DNA from: CAYRAV01 sp964422365
GTDB taxonomy: Bacteria > Bacillota > Clostridia > Lachnospirales > Lachnospiraceae
Assembly (NCBI GenBank): GCA_964422365.1
Contig: CAYRAV010000041.1
Location: forward strand, 1-27,871
Length of the DNA: 27,871 nucleotides
Reading direction: 5' to 3'
In this document: positions 1-8,557 of the stretch, in pieces
How positions within the stretch are numbered: the first letter of the stretch is position 1
Layout of the letters: each line of letters starts with the position of its first letter
Made by a program: the position numbers and the translations under genes
The notes under the pieces: model-generated
Seen by the model: only the letters and a program-made list of their open reading frames with translations
Database searches by the model: none
What the model was told of the DNA's origin: nothing

Positions 1-1
1 A

Positions 2-703
2 TCAATCATCCTCTTCTTCTAGTGCATGTATATCAATATACTCAAATACGTCCTGTTTTAATTTTTTCCACGAATCTTCATGTTCTACATAATACTTTGG
101 ACAAATTTTCCCTGTTACATCATAATGTCTGATAATATCTTCCTCCCCTAAATCATATTTCCCACATAGCCATGCTGTCAATTTAATTAATGATTGATAC
201 GTCTCATTGGTAAATACTCCATTCTTTGTTTTATGGCAACATTCTATTGAAATCGTATCTGCATTTCGCTCATTAGAAGCATAGGCAATCTCATCCAATG
301 GAATACACTGTACTATTGTTCCATCCAATCCTATTATAAAATGACTACTTGCAAAGGTTAAATGAGTTTCTTTTAAATTTTCAAAATAATTTCTGTTGTC
401 CATAGCATCAGATTTTGGATTCGCAGTATAGTGAATTACAATCCCTTTTACTTTTTCTAATGGCAGTTGTGGACGTGAATATTCGTTCGGTGTTAATAAT
501 ACTTCCTCTATTTCTGGTTCCTCCACCTTTTTTGTATGCTCTTTCACAAATGCTGAAAACTGTTCTTTATGGAATTTTTTCCATAAAAGAATACTACAAA
601 ATCCTATCATAAGCAAAAGAAAAGCAAGTATTCCCAATGCAATGATTCTTCGTATTAATAATTCTCTTTTTCCTGATTTTCGTCTATGTATTCTTTTTAT
701 CAT
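2..703 (-). CDS. Membrane-anchored N-acetylmuramoyl-L-alanine amidase (Amidase_2 fold)
   Basis: Predicted zinc amidase that cuts the bond between N-acetylmuramic acid and the peptide stem of peptidoglycan, acting outside the membrane. Seen: a basic N-terminus, one hydrophobic helix around residues 18-40 acting as anchor or uncleaved signal, then an Amidase_2 domain. Likely zinc ligands are the His of IHYTA, the His of RHYDVTG and the Cys of ICPKY, the H/H/C set of T7 lysozyme and PGRP folds. I chose the ATG at 703 because AGGAAAGAGG lies just upstream; an in-frame ATG at 724 has no ribosome site and would add 7 residues. The stop is at 2-4, so the gene is complete. No wall-binding repeats are visible. 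It is downstream of guaB but separated by hairpins. Family call is firm; substrate stage (sporulation, lysis, recycling) is unknown. Confidence 0.88.
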   Translation of the reverse strand: MIKRIHRRKSGKRELLIRRIIALGILAFLLLMIGFCSILLWKKFHKEQFSAFVKEHTKKVEEPEIEEVLLTPNEYSRPQLPLEKVKGIVIHYTANPKSDAMDNRNYFENLKETHLTFASSHFIIGLDGTIVQCIPLDEIAYASNERNADTISIECCHKTKNGVFTNETYQSLIKLTAWLCGKYDLGEEDIIRHYDVTGKICPKYYVEHEDSWKKLKQDVFEYIDIHALEEEDD

Positions 704-740
704 TTCCTCTTTCCTAAATATCATTATTCAGTAACTAATA

Positions 741-784
741 ACAGGCTGTCATACTATGAATATACATCCAACATAACAGCCTGT
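741..784 (-). terminator. Hairpin downstream of guaB, possible weak terminator
   Basis: Perfect 9-bp arms ACAGGCTGT (741-749) and ACAGCCTGT (776-784) with a 26-nt loop. On the minus strand the hairpin is followed by TTATTAGTTA, not a clean U-run, so termination would be weak. A second hairpin, GATGAAAG (800-807) with CTTTCATC (815-822), lies nearer the guaB stop and also lacks a U-run. Either may end or trim the guaB transcript. Confidence 0.4.
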
Positions 785-830
785 AATCTATTTATTCATG
801 ATGAAAGCTTCTGCCTTTCATCCTAATTTA

Positions 831-2285
831 TTATTTATCTACACTATAATTTGGTGCCTCTTTTGTAATGTGAATATCATGTGGATGACTTTCCCTTAAA
901 GCTGCAGCAGAAATTTTAACAAATTTTCCATTTTCTTTTAATGCTTCAATTGTCTTTGTTCCACAATATCCCATACCTGAACGTATACCACCCATCAACT
1001 GGAATACTGTATCTTCTAGACTTCCTTTATATGCAACACGACCCTCTACACCTTCTGGAACCAGTTTCTTTGCATTGCTTTGGAAATATCTATCCTTGCT
1101 CCCATTTTCCATAGCTGCAATAGACCCCATACCACGATATACTTTATATTTTCTTCCTTGGAACAATTCAAATGTTCCTGGACTTTCATCACAACCTGCA
1201 AAGATACTTCCCATCATACATACATTGGCACCTGCTGCAATAGCTTTTGTCATATCCCCTGAATATTTAATACCACCATCTGCAATAACTGGTACTCCAT
1301 ATTCTCTTCCTACGGAATACGCATTCATGATAGCTGTAATCTGTGGCACACCAATACCTGCAACAACACGGGTTGTACAGATAGAACCTGGTCCAATACC
1401 TACTTTTACTGCATCTGCTCCCGCTTCAATCAAAGCCTTTGTTCCTTCTGCTGTTGCCACATTACCTGCAATAATCTGCAAGTCAGGGTATGCTTCACGA
1501 ATCATTTTCACACAACGAAGTACATTTGCTGAATGTCCGTGGGCAGAATCAAGTACAACTGCATCTACCTTTGATGCCACCAAAGCACTTACTCTGTCAA
1601 GCACATTTGCTGTAATACCAACTGCAGCTGCACATAGCAGACGTCCCTGTGAATCTTTTGCTGCCAATGGATATTTAATCTGTTTTTCAATATCTTTGAT
1701 TGTAATCAATCCACTCAAGTTACCATCTTTGTCTACAATAGGAAGCTTTTCTTTTCTTGCTTTTGCCAGAATTTCTTTTGCTTCTTCTAATGTAATGCCT
1801 TCATGTGCAGTTACCAGACCTTCACTTGTCATTGACTCTTTGATTTTCTTTGTAAAATCTGTCTCAAATTTCAAATCACGGTTTGTGATAATACCAACTA
1901 ATTTCTTACCTTCTGTAATTGGTACACCTGAGATTCTGAACTTTGCCATTAAGTTATTGGCATCTTCTAATGTATGTTCTGGCGATAAATAAAATGGATC
2001 TGTAATAACACCGTTTTCTGATCGTTTTACCCTGTCAACTTCTTCCGCCTGTGCCTCTATAGACATATTTTTATGAATAACACCAATACCGCCTTGCCGT
2101 GCCATAGCAATTGCCATACGGTGCTCTGTTACTGTATCCATTCCGGAACTCATCATAGGAATGTTTAATTTAATTTTTTTTGTTAAATGAGTCGATAGAT
2201 CAATCTCATTTGGAATTACTTCTGAATATCCTGGTACTAATAAAACATCATCAAATGTGATGCCATCACCAATAATTGTTCCCAT
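831..2285 (-). CDS. guaB: Inosine-5'-monophosphate dehydrogenase
   Basis: Cytoplasmic enzyme oxidising IMP to XMP with NAD+, the committed step of GMP synthesis. Seen: N-terminal barrel start TFDDVLLVPGYS, a tandem CBS pair at about residues 95-210 inserted in the barrel, the catalytic loop GIGPGSICTTR with the thioimidate-forming Cys, and the flap region MGGIRSGMGYCG. Length from the chosen start is 484 residues, normal for bacterial IMPDH. An in-frame GTG at 2300 would add 5 residues, but GAGG of that stretch is itself the ribosome site for the ATG at 2285, so I prefer the ATG. A consensus promoter lies about 80 bp upstream of the start. It appears monocistronic. Very secure call. Confidence 0.98.
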   Translation of the reverse strand: MGTIIGDGITFDDVLLVPGYSEVIPNEIDLSTHLTKKIKLNIPMMSSGMDTVTEHRMAIAMARQGGIGVIHKNMSIEAQAEEVDRVKRSENGVITDPFYLSPEHTLEDANNLMAKFRISGVPITEGKKLVGIITNRDLKFETDFTKKIKESMTSEGLVTAHEGITLEEAKEILAKARKEKLPIVDKDGNLSGLITIKDIEKQIKYPLAAKDSQGRLLCAAAVGITANVLDRVSALVASKVDAVVLDSAHGHSANVLRCVKMIREAYPDLQIIAGNVATAEGTKALIEAGADAVKVGIGPGSICTTRVVAGIGVPQITAIMNAYSVGREYGVPVIADGGIKYSGDMTKAIAAGANVCMMGSIFAGCDESPGTFELFQGRKYKVYRGMGSIAAMENGSKDRYFQSNAKKLVPEGVEGRVAYKGSLEDTVFQLMGGIRSGMGYCGTKTIEALKENGKFVKISAAALRESHPHDIHITKEAPNYSVDK

Positions 2286-2368
2286 TCTTAATTTCCTCAC
2301 TTTCTTTCGTTAATCCAGATTTGAATCTTATGTCTAATTCTACATAGGTAAAACAAAGTATTTTAAAA

Positions 2369-2397
2369 AGTATAACTAATATTTTTATCTTTGTCAA
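2369..2397 (-). promoter_or_regulatory. Sigma-A type promoter of guaB
   Basis: On the minus strand, TTGACA (2392-2397), 17-bp spacer, TATACT (2369-2374). This near-consensus promoter predicts a start near 2362 and a leader of about 77 nt. I see no purine riboswitch in that leader. The remaining gap up to 2503 shows no other clear structure. Confidence 0.75.
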
Positions 2398-2503
2398 TGT
2401 TTGATTCTAATTTTCTCCATAAACCAAAAAACTTATTACCATTTCCGTCATGCAAAAGTATTTATACCATTTATGATGAGTCGCTGCCACTTATGATTTA
2501 AAT

Positions 2504-3046
2504 TTATTTATGCAGATTAACGCAATCTCCTTTTATAATTTTATTGGCTGCTTTCAATTTCATGCACTCTAACATCTTTTCAGAAGGCTCAAAGAAAATT
2601 TTTGTTTTCTTTTCTTTCCATACTGCAATCATTACATACACATTATTGCTTGCAAAACCACTTGAGAAATCTTTTCTTGGCAGCTCCTGATAAGCTTTTA
2701 AATTTTCAGATTTATATGGTGCAACCAGTTCCACATTTTCAAAATCAATTCTTATTATATTTTTCCTAGTTGCCTTTCCTCTTATCCTTGCAATGTCAAA
2801 TTGCCCATCACAAAAAATATACTCATATTCTACATTTAATTTAGGAAGTACGATAATCATAGCTCCTATTACCAGTACAATAATTGGTAAATAAAAAAAA
2901 GATGCCTGAATAGTACCTGTTAAAATTACTGCAATAGATGCCATTGCAATGAGTAAAACACACGCAACAATCAGCATAGTTCTTGTTAATACGGAACCGA
3001 ATGTTTTTCTTCTTTCAACACCCGCTTCTGCATACATTGATTCCAT
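2504..3046 (-). CDS. Small two-helix membrane protein of unknown function
   Basis: I do not recognise a function. The 180-residue product has a short cytoplasmic N-terminus, two adjacent hydrophobic helices (about residues 23-45 and 48-68) and a soluble C-terminal half. The stretch YEYIFCDGQFDIARIRGKATRK, followed by a line ending VELVAPY, looks like a small beta-rich, PH-like domain; it resembles uncharacterised Lachnospiraceae proteins (possibly DUF6106), which is recollection and not a search. The start is well supported by AGGAGG eight bases upstream of the ATG at 3046. It is a single gene between guaB and groEL. Upstream, at 3207-3270, is a cluster of short dyads that could regulate it. 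Confidence 0.75.
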   Translation of the reverse strand: MESMYAEAGVERRKTFGSVLTRTMLIVACVLLIAMASIAVILTGTIQASFFYLPIIVLVIGAMIIVLPKLNVEYEYIFCDGQFDIARIRGKATRKNIIRIDFENVELVAPYKSENLKAYQELPRKDFSSGFASNNVYVMIAVWKEKKTKIFFEPSEKMLECMKLKAANKIIKGDCVNLHK

Positions 3047-3206
3047 TTACATTCCTCCTATATGTTTATTCAAATTTTCCAATATTTATTATACTAAACT
3101 TCACAAAATAAGAAAAGCATTAATTAAAAATAATTTTGTTTTTCCATTATTTTTCATTATTTGTACCAATCTATTACATAGTTTCTACATTTTTGGCCAC
3201 TATTGC

Positions 3207-3270
3207 TTGTATTTAATCGATACAAACTCATTGTATTTAATAGATACAGAGTATGAAGGATGTATCTATT
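3207..3270. promoter_or_regulatory. Cluster of repeated short dyads, candidate operators
   Basis: The 404-bp gap 3047-3450 holds this cluster and the groEL terminator. Two copies of a dyad with 6-bp arms and 7-bp spacer occur 24 bp apart: TTGTAT-N7-ATACAA (3207-3225) and TTGTAT-N7-ATACAG (3231-3249). A third half follows, since AATAGATACA (3239-3248) is perfectly complementary to TGTATCTATT (3261-3270). Repeated dyads at about two-turn spacing suggest cooperative binding of a dimeric regulator, or alternative hairpins. They are 160-225 bp upstream of the gene starting at 3046. Confidence 0.4.
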
Positions 3271-3334
3271 TTCCTTTCTATTAACGTTCTACTTAAAGTC
3301 CTATCTTGCTATCAACACTTATATTTCAATATTA

Positions 3335-3382
3335 AAAAGGAACTGTTCCCAAAATAACAATCCTTTTGGAACAGCTCCTTTT
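3335..3382 (-). terminator. Intrinsic terminator of groES-groEL
   Basis: Arms AAAAGGAACTGTTCC (3335-3349) and GGAACAGCTCCTTTT (3368-3382) pair over 15 positions with a single A-C mismatch, and inner AAAA/TTTT can extend the stem. On the minus strand the hairpin runs into TCCTTTTTAAT, an adequate U-tract. It lies about 70 bp beyond the groEL stop. Confidence 0.8.
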
Positions 3383-3450
3383 ACTGTCATCTAATATAAA
3401 TTTATAACCATTTATTCAATTTAAATGTATTATTAGTGAACCTTAAAATA

Positions 3451-5076
3451 TTACATCATACCCATTCCAGGTGCTCCACCTGCCGGCATTGCTGGTTCAG
3501 CTTCTTTAATTGCTGCCACACAAGATTCTGTTGTAAGTAATGTAGATGCTACACTTGTTGCATTTTGTAATGCACTTCTTGTAACCTTAACAGGATCAAG
3601 AATACCAGCTTCTACCATGTTTACATATTCTTCTGTTAAAGCATTAAAACCAAATCCCGGCTGTGCTTCTCTTACCTTGCTAATAATGACAGAACCTTCT
3701 AATCCTGCATTGTAGGCAATTGTAAATAATGGTGATTCTAATGCTTTTAAGATAATGCCTGCCCCTGTCTTTTCATCACCTTCTAAACTTGTAACCAATT
3801 TTGCAACTTCTTTAGATGCATGAATATAAGCAGAACCACCACCTGCAATAATTCCTTCTTCTACAGCTGCTTTTGTTGCTGCCAAAGCATCCTCCATACG
3901 TAATTTTGCTTCTTTCATTTCTGTTTCTGTAGCTGCACCTACACGCACAACAGCTACACCACCTACTAATTTAGCAAGTCTTTCCTGTAATTTTTCTTTA
4001 TCAAATTCTGAAGTAGTTTCTGCAATTTGTGCTTTAATCTGTTCTACTCTGGCATTAATTGCTTCTTTTTCACCTGCTCCATCAACAATAACAGTATTTT
4101 CTTTTTGTACTTTAACAGATTTTGCACGTCCTAACTGCTCTAATGTAGTTTCTTTTAAGTCTAATCCAATTTCTTCAGAAATAACCTGACCACCTGTCAA
4201 AATTGCAATATCTTCTAACATTGCTTTTCTTCTGTCACCATATCCTGGTGCTTTTACAGCTACAACAGAGAATGTACCACGCAATTTATTGATTACTAAT
4301 GTAGACAACGCTTCTCCTTCTACATCTTCAGCAATAATTAATAATTTTGCTCCCGATTGTACTACCTGCTCTAGTAATGGAAGAATTTCCTGAATATTAG
4401 AAATTTTCTTATCTGTAATTAAGATATATGGGTTTTCAAGATTTGCTTCCATCTTATCCATATCAGTTGCCATATATGCTGAAACATATCCACGGTCAAA
4501 CTGCATACCTTCTACCAAGTCAAGTTCCGTCTGCATTGTCTTTGATTCTTCAATTGTAATCACACCATCGTTGGAAACTTTCTCCATAGCATCTGCTACC
4601 ATCTCACCAACACTTTCATCACCTGCTGAAATTGCTGCCACTTTTGCAATCTGCTCTTTTCCATTAATTGCAGAACTCATACCTTTGATTGCTTCTACCG
4701 CACAATCGGTTGCTTTCTTCATACCTCTTCTTAAAATAATTGGATTTGCACCTGCTGCTAAATTTTTAATTCCCTCATTCACCATTGCCTGTGCCAAAAC
4801 TGTAGCTGTTGTTGTACCATCACCTGCAACATCATTTGTTTTTGTTGCAACTTCTTTTACCAACTGTGCTCCCATGTTTTCAAATGAATCTTCTAATTCA
4901 ATTTCTTTTGCAATTGTTACACCATCATTGGTAATAAGTGGTGCACCATACTGTTTATCTAAAACTACATTTCTTCCTTTTGGTCCTAATGTTACTTTTA
5001 CTGTATCTGCTAATTTATTCACACCAACTTCTAATGCTTTTCTTGCTTCTGCTCCGTATTTAATGTCTTTTGCCAT
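3451..5076 (-). CDS. groEL: 60-kDa chaperonin GroEL
   Basis: Cytoplasmic ATP-driven chaperonin; two heptameric rings enclose unfolded proteins with the GroES lid. Seen: start MAKDIKYG, the ATP-binding DGTTTATVLA motif near residue 87, the LRMEDALAATKAAVEEGIIAGGG region that contains the catalytic Asp equivalent to E. coli D398, and the flexible Gly/Met-rich tail ending GMGMM. Length 541 is normal. AGGAGG precedes the ATG. It is the second gene of a groES-groEL operon with a 129-bp intergenic gap, controlled through the CIRCE operator upstream of groES and closed by a terminator at 3335-3382. No anomalies. Confidence 0.99.
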   Translation of the reverse strand: MAKDIKYGAEARKALEVGVNKLADTVKVTLGPKGRNVVLDKQYGAPLITNDGVTIAKEIELEDSFENMGAQLVKEVATKTNDVAGDGTTTATVLAQAMVNEGIKNLAAGANPIILRRGMKKATDCAVEAIKGMSSAINGKEQIAKVAAISAGDESVGEMVADAMEKVSNDGVITIEESKTMQTELDLVEGMQFDRGYVSAYMATDMDKMEANLENPYILITDKKISNIQEILPLLEQVVQSGAKLLIIAEDVEGEALSTLVINKLRGTFSVVAVKAPGYGDRRKAMLEDIAILTGGQVISEEIGLDLKETTLEQLGRAKSVKVQKENTVIVDGAGEKEAINARVEQIKAQIAETTSEFDKEKLQERLAKLVGGVAVVRVGAATETEMKEAKLRMEDALAATKAAVEEGIIAGGGSAYIHASKEVAKLVTSLEGDEKTGAGIILKALESPLFTIAYNAGLEGSVIISKVREAQPGFGFNALTEEYVNMVEAGILDPVKVTRSALQNATSVASTLLTTESCVAAIKEAEPAMPAGGAPGMGMM

Positions 5077-5205
5077 TTTTCGACTACCTCCTGATAAAAT
5101 TAACTATTTTTTATATCCAGATTACAATTTTATTTTTTATGATTCATACCAGACATCATAAAATATACCTTCTGGAATTCTACAACATCTATAATTATAT
5201 AGCAA

Positions 5206-5493
5206 TTAATCTTCTACAATTGCCACAATATCATTTTGTTTTACAATAATAAATTCTTCTTCGCCTAATTTTACATCTGTTCCTGCATATTTAGAATAAA
5301 TTACTTTATCGCCTACTTTAACCTGCATTGTTACTTCTTTACCATCTACCATTCCACCTGGACCAACTGCAATTACTTCTGCCTGTTGAGGTTTTTCCTG
5401 TGCCTGACCTGGTAAAACGATTCCTGATTTTGTTGTTTCCTCTGCTTCTAATTGCTTTAATACTACTTTGTCTCCTAAAGGTACTAATTTCAT
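5206..5493 (-). CDS. groES: 10-kDa co-chaperonin GroES
   Basis: Heptameric lid of the GroEL chamber. Seen: the N-terminal PLGDKVVLKQLEAEETTKSGIVLP pattern, where the segment after EAEE is the mobile loop that binds GroEL, then VIAVGPGG and the C-terminal VKVGDKVIYSKYAGTDVKLGEEEFIIVKQNDIVAIVE core. Length 95 residues is typical. A strong GGAGG site precedes the ATG at 5493. It is the first gene of the operon; the CIRCE inverted repeat and a promoter lie within 115 bp upstream, so expression should rise on heat or misfolding stress through HrcA, whose gene is not in the window. Confidence 0.99.
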   Translation of the reverse strand: MKLVPLGDKVVLKQLEAEETTKSGIVLPGQAQEKPQQAEVIAVGPGGMVDGKEVTMQVKVGDKVIYSKYAGTDVKLGEEEFIIVKQNDIVAIVED

Positions 5494-5539
5494 GTGATGT
5501 TCCTCCTTCTATCTGATTATAATAGCTGCTCTTCGTTTG

Positions 5540-5566
5540 TTAGCACTCATTCTTGTTGAGTGCTAA
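5540..5566 (-). promoter_or_regulatory. CIRCE operator (HrcA binding site)
   Basis: Perfect TTAGCACTC-N9-GAGTGCTAA inverted repeat, identical to the CIRCE consensus, placed between the groES promoter and its ribosome site. HrcA repressor binding here is established for this element in Bacillota. Confidence 0.98.
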
Positions 5567-5576
5567 CTTTATTGAT

Positions 5577-5605
5577 ATATTAGTAAATTATTACAATAAA
5601 ATCAA
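5577..5605 (-). promoter_or_regulatory. Sigma-A type promoter of groES-groEL
   Basis: On the minus strand, TTGATT (5600-5605), 17-bp spacer, TAATAT (5577-5582). The predicted start near 5570 falls immediately upstream of CIRCE, the usual arrangement for HrcA-controlled chaperonin operons. Confidence 0.7.
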
Positions 5606-5840
5606 ATGAGATTTCTTTTAAATTTGGATTATTTTATATTATATTCTTTTTGATACTCATTTATACTCTTTTTTTCTTAATTATTCTATTTTTTATATTT
5701 TTTTCCTGTTATGGTATTTTTATCCTTTATTATGAAAAAGAACCTTCTTTTACATTTTAAGATAGACTGCTTCTTTTATTAAATAAGATAAGTACTGTTT
5801 TTCTTGTGATTTATATATTTTCTTTTTTATTGTATTCATG

Positions 5841-5846
5841 TATAAT
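5841..5846 (+). promoter_or_regulatory. Possible -10 box upstream of aroD
   Basis: A perfect TATAAT stands in the very AT-rich divergent gap between groES and aroD, but no good -35 is found 16-18 bp upstream. It would start a transcript near 5853, before the possible leader peptide at 5877. The rest of the 5606-5840 stretch is T-rich with no structure I can support. Confidence 0.35.
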
Positions 5847-5876
5847 AGAAATAAACTTTAAAAATGGAGAAACAGC

Positions 5877-5915
5877 ATGTTTTCCTTTTTATTTCATCAT
5901 CCAGTTCTAACATAA
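5877..5915 (+). CDS. Possible 12-residue leader peptide before aroD
   Basis: A 12-codon reading frame MFSFLFHHPVLT begins with ATG six bases after GGAGA (5866-5870) and lies 51 bp upstream of aroD. Three of twelve residues are Phe and two are His. The spacing to the -10 box at 5841 and the good ribosome site make translation plausible. The only following hairpin is a weak ACATAA/TTATGT, with no terminator, so an attenuation role is speculative. It could be chance in AT-rich DNA. Confidence 0.22.
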   Translation: MFSFLFHHPVLT

Positions 5916-5966
5916 TATCTTATGTAGGCATATATTTCAAAATAAATTAAGAAAGAGGTTTTTATA

Positions 5967-6725
5967 ATGCAACCAATCACAGTAAAAAATATCACACTTG
6001 GTAAAGGAACACCTAAAATTTGTGCCTCAATTGTATCTGCGTCAAAAACTGAGCTTTTAGATGAGGCTTCTAATTTACTTCACCTTCCTGTCGATTTAAT
6101 TGAATGGCGTGTAGATTTTTATGAGTATGCTTTTCAAACAGATCAGATATTAACTACTCTAAAACTTCTACGGGAATGTATTCCTTCTACTCCTCTTATC
6201 TTTACTTTCCGCACGAAAGCAGAAGGGGGAGAAAAAACAATTTCTGCTGATGATTATTTTTCTCTGGCTTTAGCAGTTGCTAAAAGTGGTTTGACTGATT
6301 TTATTGACATTGAATATTTTATAATAGAAGACACCAATCAACTGCAAGCTAAAATAAAGCAACTGAAACATTATGGTGTAAAAATAATTCTTTCTAATCA
6401 TGATTTTCATAAAACACCTTCAAAGAATGAAATCATCCAACGTTTATGTGATATGCAGAGCTTAGACTGTGATATTCCCAAAATTGCAGTAATGCCAGCT
6501 TCACCGTATGATGTATTAACACTCTTAGATGCAACTTACACCTTTTATAAACAATATAGCACGAAACCTGTTATTACAATGTCTATGTCTTCTACTGGAT
6601 GTATCAGCCGTATTTCTGGAGAAGTCTTTGGCTCTTGTATTACTTTTGGTTCTGCCAATCAGGCCTCTGCACCAGGACAAATTCCAGTTATGCAATTAAA
6701 AGAATTTTTACCCTTTTTTCATTAA
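5967..6725 (+). CDS. aroD: Type I 3-dehydroquinate dehydratase
   Basis: Converts 3-dehydroquinate to 3-dehydroshikimate, step three of the shikimate pathway, through a Schiff-base lysine. Seen: EWRVD (residues 46-50), the FTFRT strand with Arg82, the catalytic His145 in SNHDFHK, Lys172 in PKIAVMP as Schiff-base residue, Arg215 in the SMSSTGCISR segment, and the closing loop FGSANQASAPGQI. These match the type I family residue by residue, and 252 residues is the usual length. AGAGG is placed before the ATG. It stands alone on the plus strand, away from other aro genes, divergent from groES and convergent with the carboxypeptidase gene. Secure call. Confidence 0.97.
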   Translation: MQPITVKNITLGKGTPKICASIVSASKTELLDEASNLLHLPVDLIEWRVDFYEYAFQTDQILTTLKLLRECIPSTPLIFTFRTKAEGGEKTISADDYFSLALAVAKSGLTDFIDIEYFIIEDTNQLQAKIKQLKHYGVKIILSNHDFHKTPSKNEIIQRLCDMQSLDCDIPKIAVMPASPYDVLTLLDATYTFYKQYSTKPVITMSMSSTGCISRISGEVFGSCITFGSANQASAPGQIPVMQLKEFLPFFH

Positions 6726-6746
6726 AACAGTTACTAAATATAACTT

Positions 6747-6863
6747 CAAAACTGTGGATATAATATTATTATAAAAAACTGCTTACAGGCTCTTTTCTAA
6801 TTCAACTTTATCATAGCAACAGGCTCTGATAAAAGTGTATATAGAGCTATATCCACAGTTTTG
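6747..6863. repeat. 117-bp imperfect palindrome between convergent genes, likely bidirectional terminator
   Basis: Outer arms CAAAACTGTGGATATA (6747-6762) and TATATCCACAGTTTTG (6848-6863) are perfectly complementary over 16 bp. Inside, ACTTTATCA and TGATAAAAGT also pair with a bulge, and ATATAG-AG-CTATAT forms a small dyad. The unit fills the gap between the aroD and carboxypeptidase stops, so a terminator or end-protecting hairpin role is likely for both. The size and layered arms are larger than a normal intrinsic terminator, so a mobile repeat is an alternative. Confidence 0.55.
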
Positions 6864-6874
6864 AGCCACCACTG

Positions 6875-8434
6875 TTATTTTATTGAATATAATTTACTGT
6901 ATTTTTCTTTTAAATATTTGATATAATAATCCGGATTAAAGCCTTCTTTCATCATATCATATAAAATTTCATTTGTTGTTTTTGCTTTTCCAAATTGATG
7001 AACATGCTCTTTTAAATATTCCCTGATTGGTATCAGATTCCCACTTTCCAAATAATCTTCTATTGGCATAACTGTTTTCATATGTGCATAAATCTGTGCT
7101 GCTATAGCTGTTCCTATTGCATAAGAAGGAAAATATCCGAAATCTCCACAAGCCCAATGAATATCCTGCAGAATACCCTCACTTGCGTTGGATGGTGTAA
7201 TTCCCAAATATTCTTTATATTTTTCATTCCAGATTTTTTCTAAATCTTTTATTGCCAGCTTTTCATTATGGAAAATTTCTTTCTCAATTTCATATCGAAT
7301 GATAATATGCAATGAGTATGTCAATTCATCTGATTCTGTACGAATAAAACTGGTATTCACTTGGTTGATTTCTCTTATAAAGTCATCTAATGTAACATCC
7401 TGCAGCTCCTCTGAAAAAAGGGTTTTTAATTTTGGGAAAAGCGGTTTCCAAAAAGCCTTACTGCGTCCAACCATATTTTCCCAGAACCTCGACTGCGATT
7501 CATGCATCCCCATAGATGTACCCTCTCCCAATAAAGTCTGGGTATACTCATCTTTTATATTCATTTCATATAATGCATGTCCTGTCTCATGTATAATAGA
7601 AAAAATGGCACTTTCAGGATACTTTTTATCATAATGATTTGTGATTCTTACATCATGATTATGAATTGCTGTTGTGAATGGATGCGCACTTTCTGCTATA
7701 ATTCCTTTATTGCAATCAAATCCAATATATGATGCCAATTCTTTACAAAATTCCCTTTGTTTTTCTATATCATAGTCATACTCTCCTGATATACTTTTCT
7801 CAGTTTCCGTTTTATTCTGATCTGTAGTTTCTGCTTTTTCTTTATACTTTTTATTTAAAACAGATTTCTTATCCATAATTTTCTTAACAAAGGGAATAAG
7901 TTCTCTTTTTATATTGTCAAAAAAAGTATCCAGTTCTTTTTCCCCAAATCCTATTTCATAATCATGTAATAAACTATTATAAATACCCTTTTCTTTTTCT
8001 CCCCGATATCTAACAAATCTTCTCTTATAATCAATAATTTTTTCCAAGGTTGGCACAAATGCTGTATAGTCATTTTTTTCCTTTGCTTTTGCCCACACAT
8101 TTGTCGCTGTTGCTAATAGTTCTGAATATGTTTTATATTCATTTGCAGGAATATTAGACAACTGCCTTTGTATTTTTTGTAACTCTCTTAAAATTCCCTT
8201 TTCTTTTTGATTTAGCTTTTTACAATGCTCCATTTTTTTCAGAATTTGTGTCACTTCAGGATTCATATACGAACGAAAATATCCATCAGATAATATTCCC
8301 ATTACTTTACTTGTATTCTGCTCACATAACTTGGGAGCTTGTGTTTCTAAATCCCATTGAAACAATGTAATTGCACTTTGGAATGCCATACCACTTTCTA
8401 AATATGGTTGCAATTTATCAAAATATTCTTTCAT
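6875..8434 (-). CDS. Carboxypeptidase Taq family metallopeptidase (M32)
   Basis: Cytoplasmic zinc carboxypeptidase that removes C-terminal residues from peptides with broad preference. Seen: HPFT (251-254), the zinc motif HETGH (282-286), the third ligand region HESQSRFWEN (Glu312), the RTESDELTYSLHI segment, and the YFPSYAIGTAIAAQI segment near the C-terminus; all are hallmarks of M32. Length 519 is slightly above the usual 500 because of a charged insert at about residues 195-226, rich in Lys, Glu and Thr. The ATG at 8434 is preceded by AAGGTGAG. A hairpin TTTGGC/GCCAAA sits at 8479-8497 upstream. No signal peptide is visible. Function call is secure; physiological peptide substrates are unknown. 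Confidence 0.95.
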   Translation of the reverse strand: MKEYFDKLQPYLESGMAFQSAITLFQWDLETQAPKLCEQNTSKVMGILSDGYFRSYMNPEVTQILKKMEHCKKLNQKEKGILRELQKIQRQLSNIPANEYKTYSELLATATNVWAKAKEKNDYTAFVPTLEKIIDYKRRFVRYRGEKEKGIYNSLLHDYEIGFGEKELDTFFDNIKRELIPFVKKIMDKKSVLNKKYKEKAETTDQNKTETEKSISGEYDYDIEKQREFCKELASYIGFDCNKGIIAESAHPFTTAIHNHDVRITNHYDKKYPESAIFSIIHETGHALYEMNIKDEYTQTLLGEGTSMGMHESQSRFWENMVGRSKAFWKPLFPKLKTLFSEELQDVTLDDFIREINQVNTSFIRTESDELTYSLHIIIRYEIEKEIFHNEKLAIKDLEKIWNEKYKEYLGITPSNASEGILQDIHWACGDFGYFPSYAIGTAIAAQIYAHMKTVMPIEDYLESGNLIPIREYLKEHVHQFGKAKTTNEILYDMMKEGFNPDYYIKYLKEKYSKLYSIK

Positions 8435-8557
8435 ATTCCCGTCTCACCTTCTTAATCATTTTTTTCAGTCATACATGTTTTGGCTTTTTATGCCAAATTA
8501 TTCTCATCCAATACAAAAATTATTTCATGACAACTTCTAATTAAATTCTTCCACATA

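Noticed and set aside
6726..6740. ACAGTTACT after the aroD stop, similar to the right end of elements B and C
   Set aside because: Orientation is wrong for a left end and no partner end is found near 6863-6875; too short to call.
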